Source: Schistosoma haematobium (taxonomy: Eukaryota; Platyhelminthes; Trematoda; Strigeidida; Schistosomatidae). From it: a DNA stretch of 64,000 nucleotides. The notes under the pieces were generated by a model, which had not been told where the DNA came from, made no database searches, and saw only the letters and a program-made list of their open reading frames with translations. This document shows, in pieces, positions 34,901-48,609 of the stretch. The position numbers and the translations under genes were made by a program. Each line of letters begins with the position of its first letter. The stretch's first letter is position 1. The DNA is taken from contig NC_067196.1 in NCBI RefSeq assembly GCF_000699445.3, positions 33,624,616 to 33,688,615 on the forward strand. Reading direction: 5' to 3'.

Positions 34901-36549
34901 CTAATATCCGCTATACAACTTGATCGATAGAATTTAACCACCACTAAAAAATAAACAGACATGACATTAATTCTTGCTCAATGACCAATTAATGGTAGAT
35001 TTCTCATGTGCTTAAAAAGAACACATGAATGAATAATGAGATGAAATACTTTTCAGATCATCAAGATGGTTGAATCATTTTTATTTATTCCTTGTTTGGT
35101 AACTTAGAAATTCCATTTATTGGTCAGCCACAATTTCTTTTGTAAATTGGAGAAAAGAGTGAAAGATTTATCCCCATATGTAGAGACATCAAAGTTACTC
35201 ATGACTGACGCTTTCAGTGTACAGGTTTTGCTATTTAAGATTTATACAGCTTGTTATTCCATTCAATTACTTTTAAGATATCTTCCATAATACAATTTAT
35301 TATGGTTACAACTAATTTCACTTACGTTCAATTTCACAATGATTATATAAGTTAAGTATTCTTAAAATCTCTAATATTTCTGTTTAACTTCAGTAAACGT
35401 TGATTAGGAGAATCAAAGAATTTTTTTTAAAAAAACTTAAGATTTATGTAAATTCTATCAATAAAATAATAACTATGAATGATCTGTAAATTATTTATAT
35501 GGTAGAAAATACGATGAGACTATAATTAATGGACGATCTTTGAGCGACGCTAAATTGACCTTGAGAATGTCCACCTACCTACTATGGATAAATGAGGGTT
35601 ATAAACTAGCATAAGAAATTAAGATTAATATTTACAGTTGATGGTTAGGGTTAGGAATCAGATATAGGATTTTCACCACGAACTGAAATCAGCTATAATG
35701 CTAAAACTCTATTTAAGTAAATGGATGAGTGAATTTCGTGCCAACATTCAAAACCTATTATCGTAAATCTGATTGTTTCATCCATAAATGATAGTCACGC
35801 CGAAAATACTGAACAAATAAAACTATTCACACGCATCCACTCACACATTTACACAAATGAAAGATTAAACAACAAATTACATCAAGAAACATGTAGTTCT
35901 AGTTAGAACAATTTTATTTGACAACAAAATACTTGACAATTGAATTATTTCCTATTTTTATACCTGAAACAATTCAAGAGCCTTATTTCAAATTATTGAT
36001 TTTTGATTGAAAGTAAATGGAAACATAATTGAAAAACAAAAATCAAGATTTCTTAGGTTTCATCATAATTATAACTAAAAATTTGGATTATTTTATTAAT
36101 TTGAGATTATCTCATTGTTTTCTATAGTTGACATAGAAACATATACTATGTAACAGGTAATTAAAGTTGTAAAGACAATTGATCATTATGCCTATAATAA
36201 AGCTCATCAACTTATTTTATGTGATTACTTTATAAGTAGATTATTATCACCTTTTAAGTTTCTGAAACACTTTCTTTAATGATATTAACATACTGAACAA
36301 TATAGATTTAAATGATACAGCTGGTGTAACGTACAAGATGGCAAAAGATTTTGTAATACTTTGGTAGATAAAATAAATACGAGATTTTTATTAAGTTTTA
36401 TGAGATGACCAATATGTATGGAAAAACTTGTAAAGCTGTGAGATAATTGCTAAAAAGCATGAACCAAATATAACTTTCTACAGTTTTAGTCAAATAGAAA
36501 ACTATGAATTTCTTCTTATGAAGTACAATCTTGGGATTAAAGAGAGTGT
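34901..36549. other. AT-rich stretch, nothing firm recognised
   Basis: A short TTAGGGTTAGG occurs near 35648, too short to mean anything telomeric. No gene or shared repeat was seen. Confidence 0.4.
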
Positions 36550-37464
36550 GGTACAATACGTTCTTTAGTTCACATCCTACTTTGTCAGTATTAACATGTA
36601 ATTGGATGGACTACTTCACTTATCTTAGAAGTCTGATCAGCCCTAATGGGTTGGTGTCTGACGAAATTTCTGCACGAATTCGAAAAGCTTGTTTGACTTT
36701 CGTCAACTGACGTCACCTTTGGCGAAGGCGAGATATCTGTCTATCAATAAAAGGACGAGTATACTGCGCAGCAGTTCGTTCCGTTCTATTTTATGGCTGT
36801 GAAACATGGCCATTAAGAGTAGAAGATACTCGTAAGCTACAAGTATTTGACCACAGATGCCTTATAAATATTGCTGGCATCACCGGGTAAGTAATAGTGA
36901 GGTTAGATGCAGAGTATTAGGTAATGATGGTAAATCGGTTGATGACGTTGTGAATTTTCATCGACTGAGATGGTTGGGCCACGTGTTGCGCATGCCTGAA
37001 CACCGATTACCACGAAGTGCAATGCTAACCGGTGTTGGGGATGGTTGGAAGAAAGTTAGGGGCGGCCAAACCAAAACGTGGCATCAGTGCTTGAAGTCAC
37101 TAACTGCTAGTCTGAGCCATGTTGGTAGATGCAGACTACTTGGTTGGGTTCTGCCTGACTATCATAACCAATGGTTGGAGATTCTTGGTGACATGGCTCA
37201 GAATCGATCACAATGGCGTCCGTATATACACTCTCTGTCTTCCCTTGAACTATGAGATTAAAACTGCTTTACATCTTTCTTTCTACCAACTAATTATTTC
37301 TTCCTGTACTATATTCTTATACACAATCTTTCTTTTATATATTACCACCACTGAATTAACCACTTTTATTAATTTGGTGTTCATGTTGTTGTGCTAAAGA
37401 GGTGTGGTAACTTGGACTGATGCACATATGTACCTGGTCCTTTGTTGTAGCTGACTGACTGATA
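36550..37464 (+). mobile_element. RTE-2 retrotransposon, C-terminal and 3' fragment
   Basis: The region after the reverse transcriptase (FTYLRSLISPNGLVSDEISA...) leads to a 3' untranslated part and a GACT tail (GCTGACTGACTGAT). 15054-15330 is a second copy of its 3' end. The general layout resembles RTE elements, but the sequence differs from RTE-1. It is 5'-truncated and has at least one in-frame stop and a frame break. Confidence 0.75.
36590..37255 (+). pseudogene. C-terminal region of RTE-2 polyprotein, broken
   Basis: Includes SVLFYGCETWPLRVEDTRKL and, in the last 125 codons (up to the stop at 37255), HRLRWLGHVLRMPEHRLPRS and GGQTKTWHQCLKSL. These blocks are common downstream of RT in schistosome non-LTR elements. 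The RT catalytic motifs are not in this fragment. A stop at about 36710 and a break before 36890 show it is dead. Confidence 0.75.
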
Positions 37465-38394
37465 AGGACTTTTTATCCAGTAAAGTAAGCAACTGATAAC
37501 TAACTTCAATAGATGAACTACTCAGACTAAGTCATCAGTAAAAGAGATATCAGTGATCATTATACTATATCGTGTGTTGAATAAAGTTGTAAGTGTGGAT
37601 GACTGAATTCCAACTCAGTGGTCTAAATATAACACACATGTTGAAAAATCTAAAGCTTGTATTTTGATTGAGTCATAGAACAATAGTAAAATAGCTAATT
37701 AATACTCCTTGCTATTCCGTGGCATAACAATTGAAGCCAATTCATGAAAGAAAAACAGGCTTTTTTATTATTCTATACGGTTTCAGTCATTTGCGGAGTA
37801 AATTAACTACAAGATTGGACCCATTTGTACCTAAAATAGCCAAAACTTATGCCGTTTTACTCATAATTTTTGATCGTGATTTACTCGAAGCTCGTTGATT
37901 TTCTACGCAGAACAAGAATTCTCAGGCAGTAACTTAGTAGTGTTGATCAGTCTTTTACAAAGCAAACTCCAAAAGGTTTCAGAAATCTGTGATCTAAACA
38001 CTTTTTATCTGACTATACAAAGTAAAAATCTTAGAAATTATCTTTCGGGCTAATTTATATTTTGACTATAATGCTAAAACAAATGTGAAAGGATGTGGTA
38101 GACTCCATATTCCCCTATTGGTTTAGGATTTTTATGTCAAGTGATCTCATTGAAAGTTTTTGTTCTTCAGGCATGAAGCAGGGAGGAATATTCAGATTGC
38201 TATTCAAGGATTGTTAATGTTTAGATGTCTGTTTTTTGGTACTTCAGTGGAACGGATAGAATTAGTCATAACACAATACCAAAACCAATGATATCCAACT
38301 GTTGCATAACTCTAATATACAAAGAAAATTTATTTGCTGTTTTATACATTCTCATTCTTAAGGGCTGTGAAGTTCCTAACACTTGTGACTAGTT
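37465..38394. other. AT-rich stretch, nothing recognised
   Basis: No shared repeat or exon-like segment was seen. Confidence 0.4.
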
Positions 38395-38740
38395 TCATGA
38401 CGGATTTTTTCGAGTTCTAGTGAGAAGTCGTGACTAGTGGAGTCCAATCAACGTCAGATGTGAGATAGTTATCCATCTTACACAATGGATGAAAGGTTGT
38501 GCAAGATCATGCATCCATTCAAGTTTGACATCAACACCACTGAATGGTGGCTCAGTGGTCTACAGGTTGAGCGTTCGCGCGTGAAACCGGAAATCTTGCA
38601 CTCGAGTCTCACGCGAGGGATCGTGGATGCTCATTGCTGAGAACTTCCATACTAAAACGATTTGACAATCTAGTGATTCAAGGGTTTTAATGATGGTCTA
38701 GCTTAGATCAACTCGTAAATTCAACTTGAAAATATGTATT
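38395..38740 (+). repeat. SINE-A copy, old and diverged
   Basis: The long 5' body, tRNA-like head (box B CTCGAGTCTCACG), hammerhead relic (38631-38677, core CTGAGAAC and GATTT) and 3' body are in one orientation. It is useful as a nearly full-length example, but inactive. Confidence 0.65.
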
Positions 38741-39749
38741 TTAACTGTAACGTATAGATATGAATTTAAAATGGGCTCAAAATATTTCTTTTATTAAATT
38801 CAACCTTTAGTTAAAGAGATACCTGTTAATATATTTTCTTTATCATTGCCTACTAACACCATTCACTCCTTCAATGATATTCAGAGGTTTAGCCACTTAA
38901 CTAACTGCATACTTTTACCCTGTGTTTTAGTTCAATAAGCATAAAAGGATGAATAAAACTGAGATAAAAGAAAACAATATAATATAATTCTTGTGATAAA
39001 TGGAAATTGACAAACACATAATGAAATGGATACATACACTTTGCATAATATGAACATGTTTATTACCATGAAATTATATTCTATTAATTTACAACTTTTT
39101 ATCAAATTATATATTCTGAACAATTTAAACAACTTTTAATAACAGTTTAATGGCCATAGAAAACAAATCTGTATAATTAGCATAATAGCAGTAGTGAGTA
39201 ATCAGTGTTTAACTATTAATAGCGAATTATTGTATTACCATAACTGCATTGTATACATAAAGTTACAAGATTGTTAAAACTTGAAGAGAAAATGTATTAC
39301 ATTGGAAATCTGAAAATCTTAATTAAAATGATTTTAGCATAAATAAAAATGTTAAATTAATTCACTTCTAAGTACTATTGTTATTGAATTTAATAATACA
39401 ATAGAATTACCTTTTTCTATACTATGCTTAGTTATATATACCTAATGTTTATATTATAATATAATGTAGGAAATGTTGATTGTCATAAACTTATACTTTC
39501 GTTTATAATCTATAAATGAAATAGTATAAATTAATTCTGTATTTTGCTATTTGAAACATTGTATAAGAAGTAATATGAAGTTGTTTAAAATGTCAATATA
39601 ATTCTACTTTTTTTTAAGTTTAAGTCTATTTAAACAAAATACAATATGACTTATTCATGAACTTTGTTAACTTTGTATAGTTTACCTTTATTTAAATAAA
39701 ATAAAAAGTATTTTGCTGTTGTCTTATTCAAACTTAATAAATAACTTTT
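38741..39749. other. Very AT-rich stretch, nothing recognised
   Basis: No gene or shared repeat was seen. Confidence 0.4.
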
Positions 39750-40190
39750 TAGTGGCCCGTGGATCTGACTCCAATTAGATCGTATGAATGTTTGTTAACG
39801 CTTATCCTCGTATATAATCATCGACTTAAATCGCGTTAGTCAATAACGGATTTAAATAAATCGAATAACGAGAATGGACTTGTGAATACATATATTTTGT
39901 ATATAAAGCGAATAGAATAGAGAGAAAAGATGCAGAGTGGAAATGGCAGGTAAGCCATCTCCCATTTAACCAAGCGTTAATCAATAATTACACAAAAGTA
40001 AGTTACAGACATGTGATGAGTAATGGGATACGAAGTGTACACACACCTACGCCATCATATAAAAACAGTCAAGATTGATAAGAGAATAAATAAAAATGTC
40101 AGAATGTGACTCAAGTAGAATGAATAGAATGGGCTGTCCGAAAGCTAGAATAAGTTATATGGGCTTAACATAATAACCGACACTATAACT
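39750..40190 (+). repeat. Possible LTR or retroelement fragment with TATA-like motif
   Basis: The block is less AT-rich than its surroundings, with TGTATATAAAGCG near 39897. GTGTACACACACCTACGCC near 40037 resembles GTGTATACACCTACGCC in the RTE-2 3' region at 15.29 kb. The identity is unclear; part of it may be RTE-2-like. Confidence 0.3.
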
Positions 40191-40299
40191 TGGAAATTTT
40201 AAATTCAATCAGAAAGAGATTTGTTTGTTTTGACTCTTTTAACATTTGTTTATTTACTGATTAACTGAAATGTCAGAAAAAAAGTCAGGATTTTTACCT

Positions 40300-40318
40300 T
40301 TCTCTCTCTCTCTCTCTC
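40300..40318. repeat. (CT)n microsatellite
   Basis: Nine CT units. Confidence 0.9.
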
Positions 40319-40536
40319 CAGAAGAACTACATTTTCTGACAATAAGCAGAACTGATTTTTATTCTTTTACAAATAATCATAATCACTTCATACAAATGAA
40401 ACTTTAACACATTTTTATGAAAAATCTATTCCATATTGTATCTTGTTCAGTTCTGAACAATACCATAATGATAGGTACCATGATAACTGTCAGATCTTTG
40501 ATTAACTTTATAGCAATGTAAACTGATCAATAAATG

Positions 40537-40894
40537 AAATAGTTGAGTTCATTAGTCGATTGAAGCTATACCACTATGGGAAATCTGGAAGCACTGGACG
40601 GCCATCTCGTCCTAGTATGAGACTCCTCAACAGTGCATATTCACGATCCCACCCCGCGTGGTTCGAATCCAGGACCTATCGGCCTCGTGAGCGAACACTT
40701 AACCTCTAGACCACTGAGCCGACATCCAACGGTGTTAATGTCTAACTTCAATCAACCCATGAAATTTCACCACCGTCCACCATTGCCTTCAGTGAGCTAC
40801 TATCTCACAACAGACCTGGTGATCTAGCTTCAATTGACTCGTAAATTCAACTATTAAACTACTATAATATCCACAAAACCCTATATCTGATTAT
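40537..40894. repeat. SINE-A head-to-head composite with 12-bp duplication
   Basis: The minus-strand part carries the 3' body, hammerhead, tRNA-like head and 5' body (to about 40820). The plus-strand part is only 3' body and tail, starting about 20 nt after the cleavage point. It is flanked by GATCAATAAATG (40525-40536) and GATTAATAAATG (40895-40906). The hammerhead (40591-40636) has TTGAGGAG and GAGA in its core, so it is inactive. Confidence 0.8.
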
Positions 40895-40906
40895 GATTAA
40901 TAAATG

Positions 40907-41795
40907 TTTAAAAACAATAAAATGGTTCGCATTTTCATGTAGACCAACTGTTATGTCTCGTTTTTATGTCTATCCTTGTTATGTTTACACTGTCAGGTCC
41001 GCTAAGTGCTTAACCAGCTTCTTCTTGGTGCTGAAACTCCAAATCTGATGGCGCGTAGCATAAAACAAAGACTGATGATAAAGGCATATTTGACCCCATA
41101 AATAAATCAAAATGATACTAAGATACACTCACTTATGTGCTCAGTTTACCCATACTTGATGATTAGTAAGAACCATCACATATTGGGACAATACACAAAA
41201 TCATTACAAAAACCGGAGTTACATATCATACTGAAAGAATTTTACATTGAACCAATGCAAAGAATATTATCTCGAACGAACATAATACAGAAGTAAATCG
41301 ATGTTATAGTGAACAAAACATCGCATTGAAAATGAAATAAATACTATAATGAATAATTATAATATTTAATTAAACGAGAAGTAATGTCCAAAAAAGCTAT
41401 TAATGAGTTGTAGACGTGACTTTGCCTTTTTATCCTGTTACATCAGCTTCCTCTTCTAAAAATAGATGACTGAAAGCACTGGAATCGGTGCTTATCACAA
41501 ACAGCATAGCATATATAGCCATCTTAGTCAATATACATAGTTAAAATTTGATCGTCTTGACTAAAGGAAAACAGAAAAGTAATTTTAAGATTGTAACGCT
41601 TTAGAAAAATATTGCCGACAGTCTGTCTTCATTTGAATGTAAATGCTTTGAACAGTCTTCGATAAAAATAAGCTACTTTACCATTTATAAAGTCCACAAC
41701 GGTTGATATAATTGGATTATTTTTCATAGTAAAAATGAATTTAAAAGGAAAGAATTATGTATACCAAACGAGAAATCGATATGATAAAATGCACT
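40907..41795. other. Stretch with nothing firm recognised
   Basis: The block 41390-41520 may be a degraded coding relic on the minus strand (an acceptor-like site before EEADVTG, then a stop). It is not supported further. Confidence 0.3.
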
Positions 41796-41798
41796 TAC

Positions 41799-41858
41799 TG
41801 ATGACTGAATGGCAGCCAGTATCAAGATCTCCAGTCCTTACCTTTGATTGAATTTCAT
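41799..41858 (-). CDS. Possible 60-bp exon, unknown gene
   Basis: On the minus strand, an acceptor-like TTCGGTAG is followed by 60 bases open in one frame (EIQSKVRTGDLDTGCHSVI) and a strong donor, CATCA/GTAAGTG. The length is a multiple of three with phase 1 at both ends, as in symmetric micro-exons. The acceptor has a poor pyrimidine tract, and downstream sequence that looks related contains stops, so a retroelement relic is equally likely. Confidence 0.18.
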
Positions 41859-44332
41859 CTACCGAATTTGAATATGATCATAATTAAAAGAAATTCAACA
41901 GCGTTGTGGAATATGTTTAATATTCAATTCTTAGAGGAAATCTGCAGGAGCCCCTAAACTTAATATGCTATTTGCTTCATATCAGTAAAACAAATCTGCA
42001 CTCCTTAGCAGATTAATGCTACTCATGAGATTCGAAACCAAATCACACAGTGTAGACGCCAGACTAGTGGTGCAATTACAACCTAATCTATAGAGTTCAC
42101 TCAGAAATGAGAATTTGGAAACCTTAAAGTTCTTATTGATCAGCATCAATATCCAACTTTTACAGTAGGTTAACATGGTCCAAATAGCTTGTTAATAACT
42201 TTCTTAACTCTTGCACTGACTGACGTAGGTTGAATCTTATGGCGACTACCAGTAATTTAAACAATTTAGATAAACGTTACTAAAGACTTTAATCTGAAAC
42301 AGAACCCAAGTTTAAGGCTTCTTCCCTATTGCTCCCAAACATCTTACTTTGATATTATAATAACATTCTACATTATAAGCTAATATATGGGAATTTAGTT
42401 CAACAATTGATTGTACTTGTTCATGTTCAACATTAGAAACTGATGTGTTTGGTTGTATACCTGTTACATTTGACCTTTGATATAGTCTTAAAAATAAATG
42501 AATCTTGTTTTCTCAATTGTATGTAATGTTGCACTCATTATATGCATTACTTCTTGATTAATTATTGTTCTTGATTCTGATTTTCTACTTGACCTAATAC
42601 ATTACCATCGTTTTCAGATCGCTTTTACAACATATCCATAAATTTCAAATAAGTATTCAGCTCTCATAGTGTTTATCTTAAAACACTTTTTAATTATCTA
42701 TATCCCGTATTTATTTATTGTTCTCATCCTCTAATATTTCAATAACAACACATCCCTAACACATAAACTAATATGTGTGCCATTTTTATCATTGTTATCA
42801 CATAGTTTCCTTTAAATAGTATCGATAGAACTTTTCAAATACTTTTCCATGACTTTGGAGGGAATGCCTTACTGATGAAAAATCATAAATTAGTTTTAGA
42901 GAATCAAAGGAACTTAACGAGATTCTATGTTTTTTTTCCTTTAGACGTGCAACGTCAAATATCAGAAACAGTTTTCTGAATATACTAAATTGTTCTGGAA
43001 AGTTTTTCATCACAATATTGTTAAGACAATAAGAAAATTATAGTTTAACTAAATTTCTTTTGTATTAGGACTACTTAGCAGCGTGTTATGCACTTAAAAC
43101 TATGGTTTCATCTGACAGTAAATTGGTATACTGTAATCTAGTTTAATTTAATATGTTAACTGACGTTTCAAGGAAATTAGTCATATCAAGGGGAACTATC
43201 GATTTTATTCAAACATCCATTTGTAAAAGAATTTCAAACCAAATGATAAAAAAACAATTCAGTTGTTTTCTTATCAGAATGATTAATGTTGTACAGAAAT
43301 AATGATGCATCTATGATGATTAGGCCACAGTGAAAAGTATTTCAATAAGAGTTGAAATTCTAATTACTCCTTAAGAAAATAAATCAGATTTATATTACTT
43401 AATTAAAAAAAGCTTATTCAAATCAATTAAATGTTAATTGAAATTCACTACAGTAGTTTATTACAATCTAATTAAAAGTAATTGCAATGATACAAATTTA
43501 AAAGATTTTTATGAAAAGGTTGCGATATTATCAAATAAATAAATAAGCCATATGAATAAAATCTAATATTCTAGTTCTGCAAGAGATTATTTAATGCTTA
43601 AATAGCTCAGTGATATATGCTAACGTGAGTTTGAAGCATACGAATAACATATATCTCGTCGTCATTCCCTAATCATATAGTTGGTGATTGTCTACTAACA
43701 TGAAATATACCATATATGCGTTCAATTGAATCCCTTTGACTACCTAACATTCATTTCATTGGGATTTGTCAGTCATATATCTGGGGTGTTATTCAACTTT
43801 AGATAATTTTTACATAATTTATTTGTCTTGAGCTGAATTGTCACTTTTTCAGGAAAAAAAAGAGTATACTTTTCATTTGACCAATTGAAGGTTGAACTTA
43901 GCTTTTTACTACACTCGTGATTTGAAACAATTGAATGGTTTTAGGCACGTAAATGATTTAAAATGTAATGTTGTGCTTTATGGCTTTAATGAATCTTAAA
44001 TTGTTTTTTCTGAGTATCTACTTTACTTAACTATTTGTTTATTATTTACGCCCAAGTATATACTTGTCACCTTTTATAATGATCTAATGTGCGAAATTTC
44101 ACTTTAGTCATTAAATGTAATGCTATCAATCAATAAGTGTTACTGGAGTTTTGTGTAGGTTAAATTACAAGAAGCATTCGTCAATCATCGGTTGTTGATG
44201 TGTTCTATTAAAGAATCTCAAACTAGAACAGAATAATCATTGAGTTCTTTCCACGTTATCCCAACTGATGTTAGTCTCTAATTCATACCATTCTCACTGG
44301 TTATGATTATTACTCAGTTTATATCCTTTGGA
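41859..44332. other. AT-rich stretch, nothing recognised
   Basis: About 2.5 kb without a shared repeat, hammerhead, exon-like segment or RNA gene that could be supported. Confidence 0.4.
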
Positions 44333-44342
44333 ATCTATTGTC

Positions 44343-44567
44343 GTCCTACATAGGACTCGTTAACTGGATATAACTGCATCCCAGAGTTGATGGCTATCAG
44401 GACTCAGTAGCTAAGTGGATAAAGCGATGGCGTTTGAAGCAAACGATACTGAATTCGAGCCCCTGAGTGAACATCGACTCTGAGGTGCAAATATATCCAG
44501 CTGACGAGTCCCAAATAGGACGAAACGCGCCACCTGGATTCCACTGAAAGCCACTGTCCACCTTTGC
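44343..44567. repeat. SINE-B head-to-head composite with 10-bp duplication
   Basis: A short minus-strand piece (44343-44393: 5' half of a hammerhead) joins a plus-strand SINE-B with a full tRNA-like head (44399-44467, boxes TAGCTAAGTGGATAA and GAATTCGAGCCCC) and hammerhead. It is flanked by ATCTATTGTC (44333-44342) and ATATATTGTC (44568-44577). The right end falls at CCACCTTTGC, the same site where the 18.6 and 50.7 kb copies stop. Confidence 0.8.
44505..44539 (+). ncRNA. Sm-alpha hammerhead, cleavage triplet lost
   Basis: ATCCAG/CTGGAT, CTGACGAG, stem II and GAAAC are perfect, but the triplet before the cleavage site is CAC instead of GUC. A hammerhead needs U at that place, so this one should not cut. 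Confidence 0.8.
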
Positions 44568-44577
44568 ATATATTGTC

Positions 44578-45234
44578 CGTATGGTTTATAAGATATTGCT
44601 TAATTCCACAAAACATGTGTAAAAAATTTAAAAACTTAAATTGCTCTCCAAAACTCACTGTCCCCAACGCCATTCAATATTGAATCTCTCATTACCCAAT
44701 AACAATACATTTCTGTAAGCCCAATAATAGTTAATATAACAATATATGATTTAAACATTTATATTTATAAATTAAAAACTCTTTCATTTTCATACACTGA
44801 ATGTACAAGTAACAAAAGTTAATCTAAAATGACTAAAGTTTAATTCAGCTAAAAATTCAATGAAATAATACATAAATTGAAATAAACTATCATTTGTTAC
44901 TTTAATAACCACAATACTGATATTATGGTTATTTTATTTATCATTAAACTGGAAATGTAAAGCTGTTTTTTTGCTTGTAATATCTTTGTAATTGTTACGA
45001 TAGTTCTTAAGTAGCTATATTATTAATTTTACAGTACTTAGAAATTATTCACGGTCCATTGAACTGAAGCTAAGTAAATTTAACTATGTGTACATATAGA
45101 GAGAGATGTAAAGAAAAAAAAGTCTACTTACTTAGAATAGTTTAACCATAAAATACTGTAAAACATTTCACAATATTTGTTTGTGGTGTAATAGTATTTT
45201 TTCTTTTATATTTCACTAACAATAAAAGATACAT
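44578..45234. other. AT-rich stretch, nothing recognised
   Basis: No shared repeat or exon-like segment was seen. Confidence 0.4.
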
Positions 45235-45545
45235 GTCTCATAATAGTGCAGTGTAAGCTACTTATATTCACATAAATAGTATATAACAATGGTCGGACAT
45301 AGAATGAATTTCAGTAGAAGATCAAGAAGAAAACAACGAAAACGGAAAGTAATTGCTATGAAAATGCATAGACAATAAATTCTAAGAAGATCGACTCATA
45401 TATCCAAAAGAAATAGTCAAGTTTAAGACAAGTGATTGATATTTTACAAATGAACTATCTACTGTATGGTTCTCAGATTTTAGTGAGATAATCTGTAATT
45501 TTATGCTCATATACATTCGATTGTTCCCACTCGTGTTGTCGTTCA
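45235..45545 (+). repeat. Family E interspersed repeat, copy 3
   Basis: Shares ACTTATATTCACATAAATAG, ATTTTACAAATGAAC, CTACTGTATGGTTCTCAG and CATTCGATTGTTCCC with the other copies. RTE-1 sequence begins about 85 bp downstream. Confidence 0.6.
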
Positions 45546-45629
45546 CCAGTAGTTTGTTTAGATTTTTATGAATTGGTTTTTTTTTAAATAAAACAAGTGA
45601 AGAAATGGTTATTAGTGCTATAGAAGATG

Positions 45630-46027
45630 GATCCAACCATCATCCAGAAGATACAAGTGTTTATTAACAGCTGTCTACACAAAATAGATCGGATCCGTTG
45701 ATCAGATATTATCAACAACAACCTACTGTGGGAGAGAACAAACCAGATCCCAGTGGAGGAAGAAATCAGGAATAAGCGCTAGAAGCGGATAGGATACACA
45801 TTGATGAAAGCACTCAACTGTGTCACGAGACTAGCCCTCACATAAACTCCTCAAGGTCAAGGGAGGAGAGGAAGGACAAAGAACACATTACGTCGAGAAA
45901 TGGAGACAGACATGAGGAAAATGAATAAAAATTGGATAGAAGTGGAAAGGAAGGTCCAGTACATAGTGGGTTGGGGAATGCTGGTCGGCGGCCTATGCTC
46001 CATTGGGAGTAACAGGCGTAAGTAAAG
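45630..46027 (+). mobile_element. RTE-1 3' fragment
   Basis: The C-terminal coding relic leads to GGGAGTAACAGGCG and a shortened TAAG tail. It is 5'-truncated. Confidence 0.8.
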
Positions 46028-47154
46028 GAGGACAAATTTATTGTAATGAAATTAAGATAATGTGCAATACATTGAAAGCTTGTGAAATAAATATAGGCTT
46101 TAAGTATTATACTCAATGGATTCAATAGATTTTGTAAGCACCTATAAATAAACCGTACTTGATATCTCGTAATACAAGGTACTATGACTTGATGTGATTT
46201 AATATACTTAAATTAAAAAATTAAGTCAGTGATAAAAGCCTTATAATGGAAGATCAGATATTACTTTCAAACGTCCATTTGATTGTAAACGAAATCATTT
46301 GGATACTTACTGGTTCAGTTATAATATAAATATTCAACCATACAATTATTCTATTAAAATCTGTGATGTGGTAAATGTTAATTGTCTGACATTATTTAAC
46401 AGTAAATATATTCTGCTTTCTGTCGTCTATCACTTTTAAACTCCAAATGTAGATTTACTCATTTTATAAATATCCTATAAACACCTTTACATTAATATTA
46501 TTTCAAAGTGAAATTTATTACGAATGATTGTTGTAAAGTAGATAGATACGTATCTTTTCATATAATATAAGGGATTGCTTAAGTATACAATTATGTATTA
46601 AAATGTCTTACAAACGCAAGAACAAAGTGGATATTGTTGCAATCATTAAAACATTTTTTCAATATTTTGACATCATAAAATTGCTATGACAACACAAATA
46701 CCAAAAAAACACAAAGTTTTAAACAGTTATGTTTATCTCAGTATGTGATTCCTTTTGTAGTGCGCTCTGACAATTCCACTAGAAGTTAAGATGAAATTGA
46801 CTAATCATATAATGAATAGCCTATCTATTATTTCTGATTATACATATTTACTTTTTTATGAAACGATTTAAATGTTATTCTCACTTAACAAACCTTTCAC
46901 TACAGCAAAGAAGTGAATTCCATCATCAAAAGCCTAAATAAGATATGTTTCAGATATACCACTTTAATATACATTAATTGCAAACCTTGTCCATGATTTG
47001 GTAAGTCATAATTTTTAGTTAATTGTTATGTCTGATATAGATTTGTCAGTGATTATTGTGGAAAATTATAAATCAGAATAAAACAACTGTACAGTAATTC
47101 CTCGTTTTAAACGAGTCTCTATTTGATTTCATTTTATTTTTAAAATATTGTCAT
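46028..47154. other. AT-rich stretch, nothing recognised
   Basis: No shared repeat or exon-like segment was seen. Confidence 0.4.
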
Positions 47155-47225
47155 ATTCATTATAAACAGAGATGGATGGTGGCTAGCAAGGGAATCCAAG
47201 GCGCGTGTTTTGTTCTATTTTCAAA
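47155..47225 (-). repeat. SINE-B fragment
   Basis: ATTATAAACAGAGATGGATGG and half a hammerhead (the GAAAC side) on the minus strand. The rest is missing. Confidence 0.6.
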
Positions 47226-48174
47226 TTCAACTAATTTCCACGGACTATTTAACTAAACTTGTATATACATATGAACTGGCGTGTGTTCATTTCACTTTGA
47301 AATATAATAGGAAACTGGTAACATAATTTAGAATATGAATAACTAAAACATTCGTTAATCAGTAAACTCAAAAAAATAGCTTTAGAAGAATAGATATAAT
47401 TCGCATTTGCTAAATAAATAAAGCAGTGTTTTGGCAAGTGTATAACCTAAATCTTGGCATTAATTCAACAACGCCACTAAAAAAATAAACTTGCTAAATC
47501 TTATTGAGATCCGAGAAATCCATTGAGAATTTACTGTCAACTATCGGTGAAAAACCTTATCTCCCTTTTTCTCCTTGAAAGCACAAAGTTAATGAGATCA
47601 AACAATAAGATAATATTTTTTTTTAAAAACAATAATCTTCATTATATCATACAACTTTTAGAACAACATCTATTTAAACAAATTTAACACAAGTACTTGT
47701 AACGTTGTTATTTTTTTAATCAAGCATAAATGTATACTTCTTATGAAAGCCAGTTGTTATTCTTATTGTTGTTAAGCTTTATTAATCCAATTGAATAACT
47801 TGAAGTTGTTGTCTTCCTGAAGAACCTAATCAAATTTAATTAATCAAAACGAAATAAGCATTTACTGAGGTAGTTCTAAAGTAAACAATAAGTAAACAAA
47901 TATATATATAACGTAGTTATCTAAATAGACTAGAAAAAAAAGATTAAGTTATTCATCTTATCGTTATTTACAATGTTAATGTCAAACTTATTTATTCTAA
48001 ATAGTAAAGATTTACTTCAAACAATTTTATATTTTTACCAATTGACATATACATTCGACAATTAAACAAAACTTGACATAGAAATCAAAACAACAACTCA
48101 AATCAATCAACCAATAATGAAAAGAACATCGTCAACAATGACATTATGATGAATTTTCTTTAAAATAATAATAT
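47226..48174. other. AT-rich stretch, nothing recognised
   Basis: No shared repeat or exon-like segment was seen. Confidence 0.4.
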
Positions 48175-48330
48175 ACTGATAGGTCCTAGGTTCGAATCCC
48201 GCGAGGCTGGGTCGTGGATGCTCACTGCCGAGGAGTCCCACAATAGGACGAAACGGCCGTCCAGTGCTTCCAGGTTTTCCATGGTGGTATAACTTTAACT
48301 GACTCATGATCTCAACTGTTGAAATTATTC
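48175..48330 (+). repeat. SINE-A, 5'-truncated in the tRNA-like head
   Basis: Begins just before box B (AGGTTCGAATCCC), then hammerhead and 3' body. The hammerhead (48223-48266) has CCGAGGAG in place of CTGAGGAG, a single core change. The rest is consensus-like. Confidence 0.75.
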
Positions 48331-48609
48331 AATTATAAATTAATTATTTCAATATTCCGTATTCAAATAATTGAAAAACTGATAACATTTCTTTATGTGT
48401 CAAAACAATCACAGTCACTGTACACATTTTACAAAAGAATATAATATTTTAGTATTAAAAGGCTAACTAAGCATTACTATTCAAATAGAGTGTGATTATT
48501 GTTTTGATAGTTTTTTGTTTCACTTACAACTGTTGTCAAAATGTATATGATTTTTATGACAACTTTTTTTATGAAAAAAAATTAGTTGTTAAGATGTATC
48601 AAATAAAAT

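Noticed and set aside
35640..35660. TTAGGGTTAGG, telomere-like
   Set aside because: Under two full units; not evidence of a telomere or telomeric fusion.
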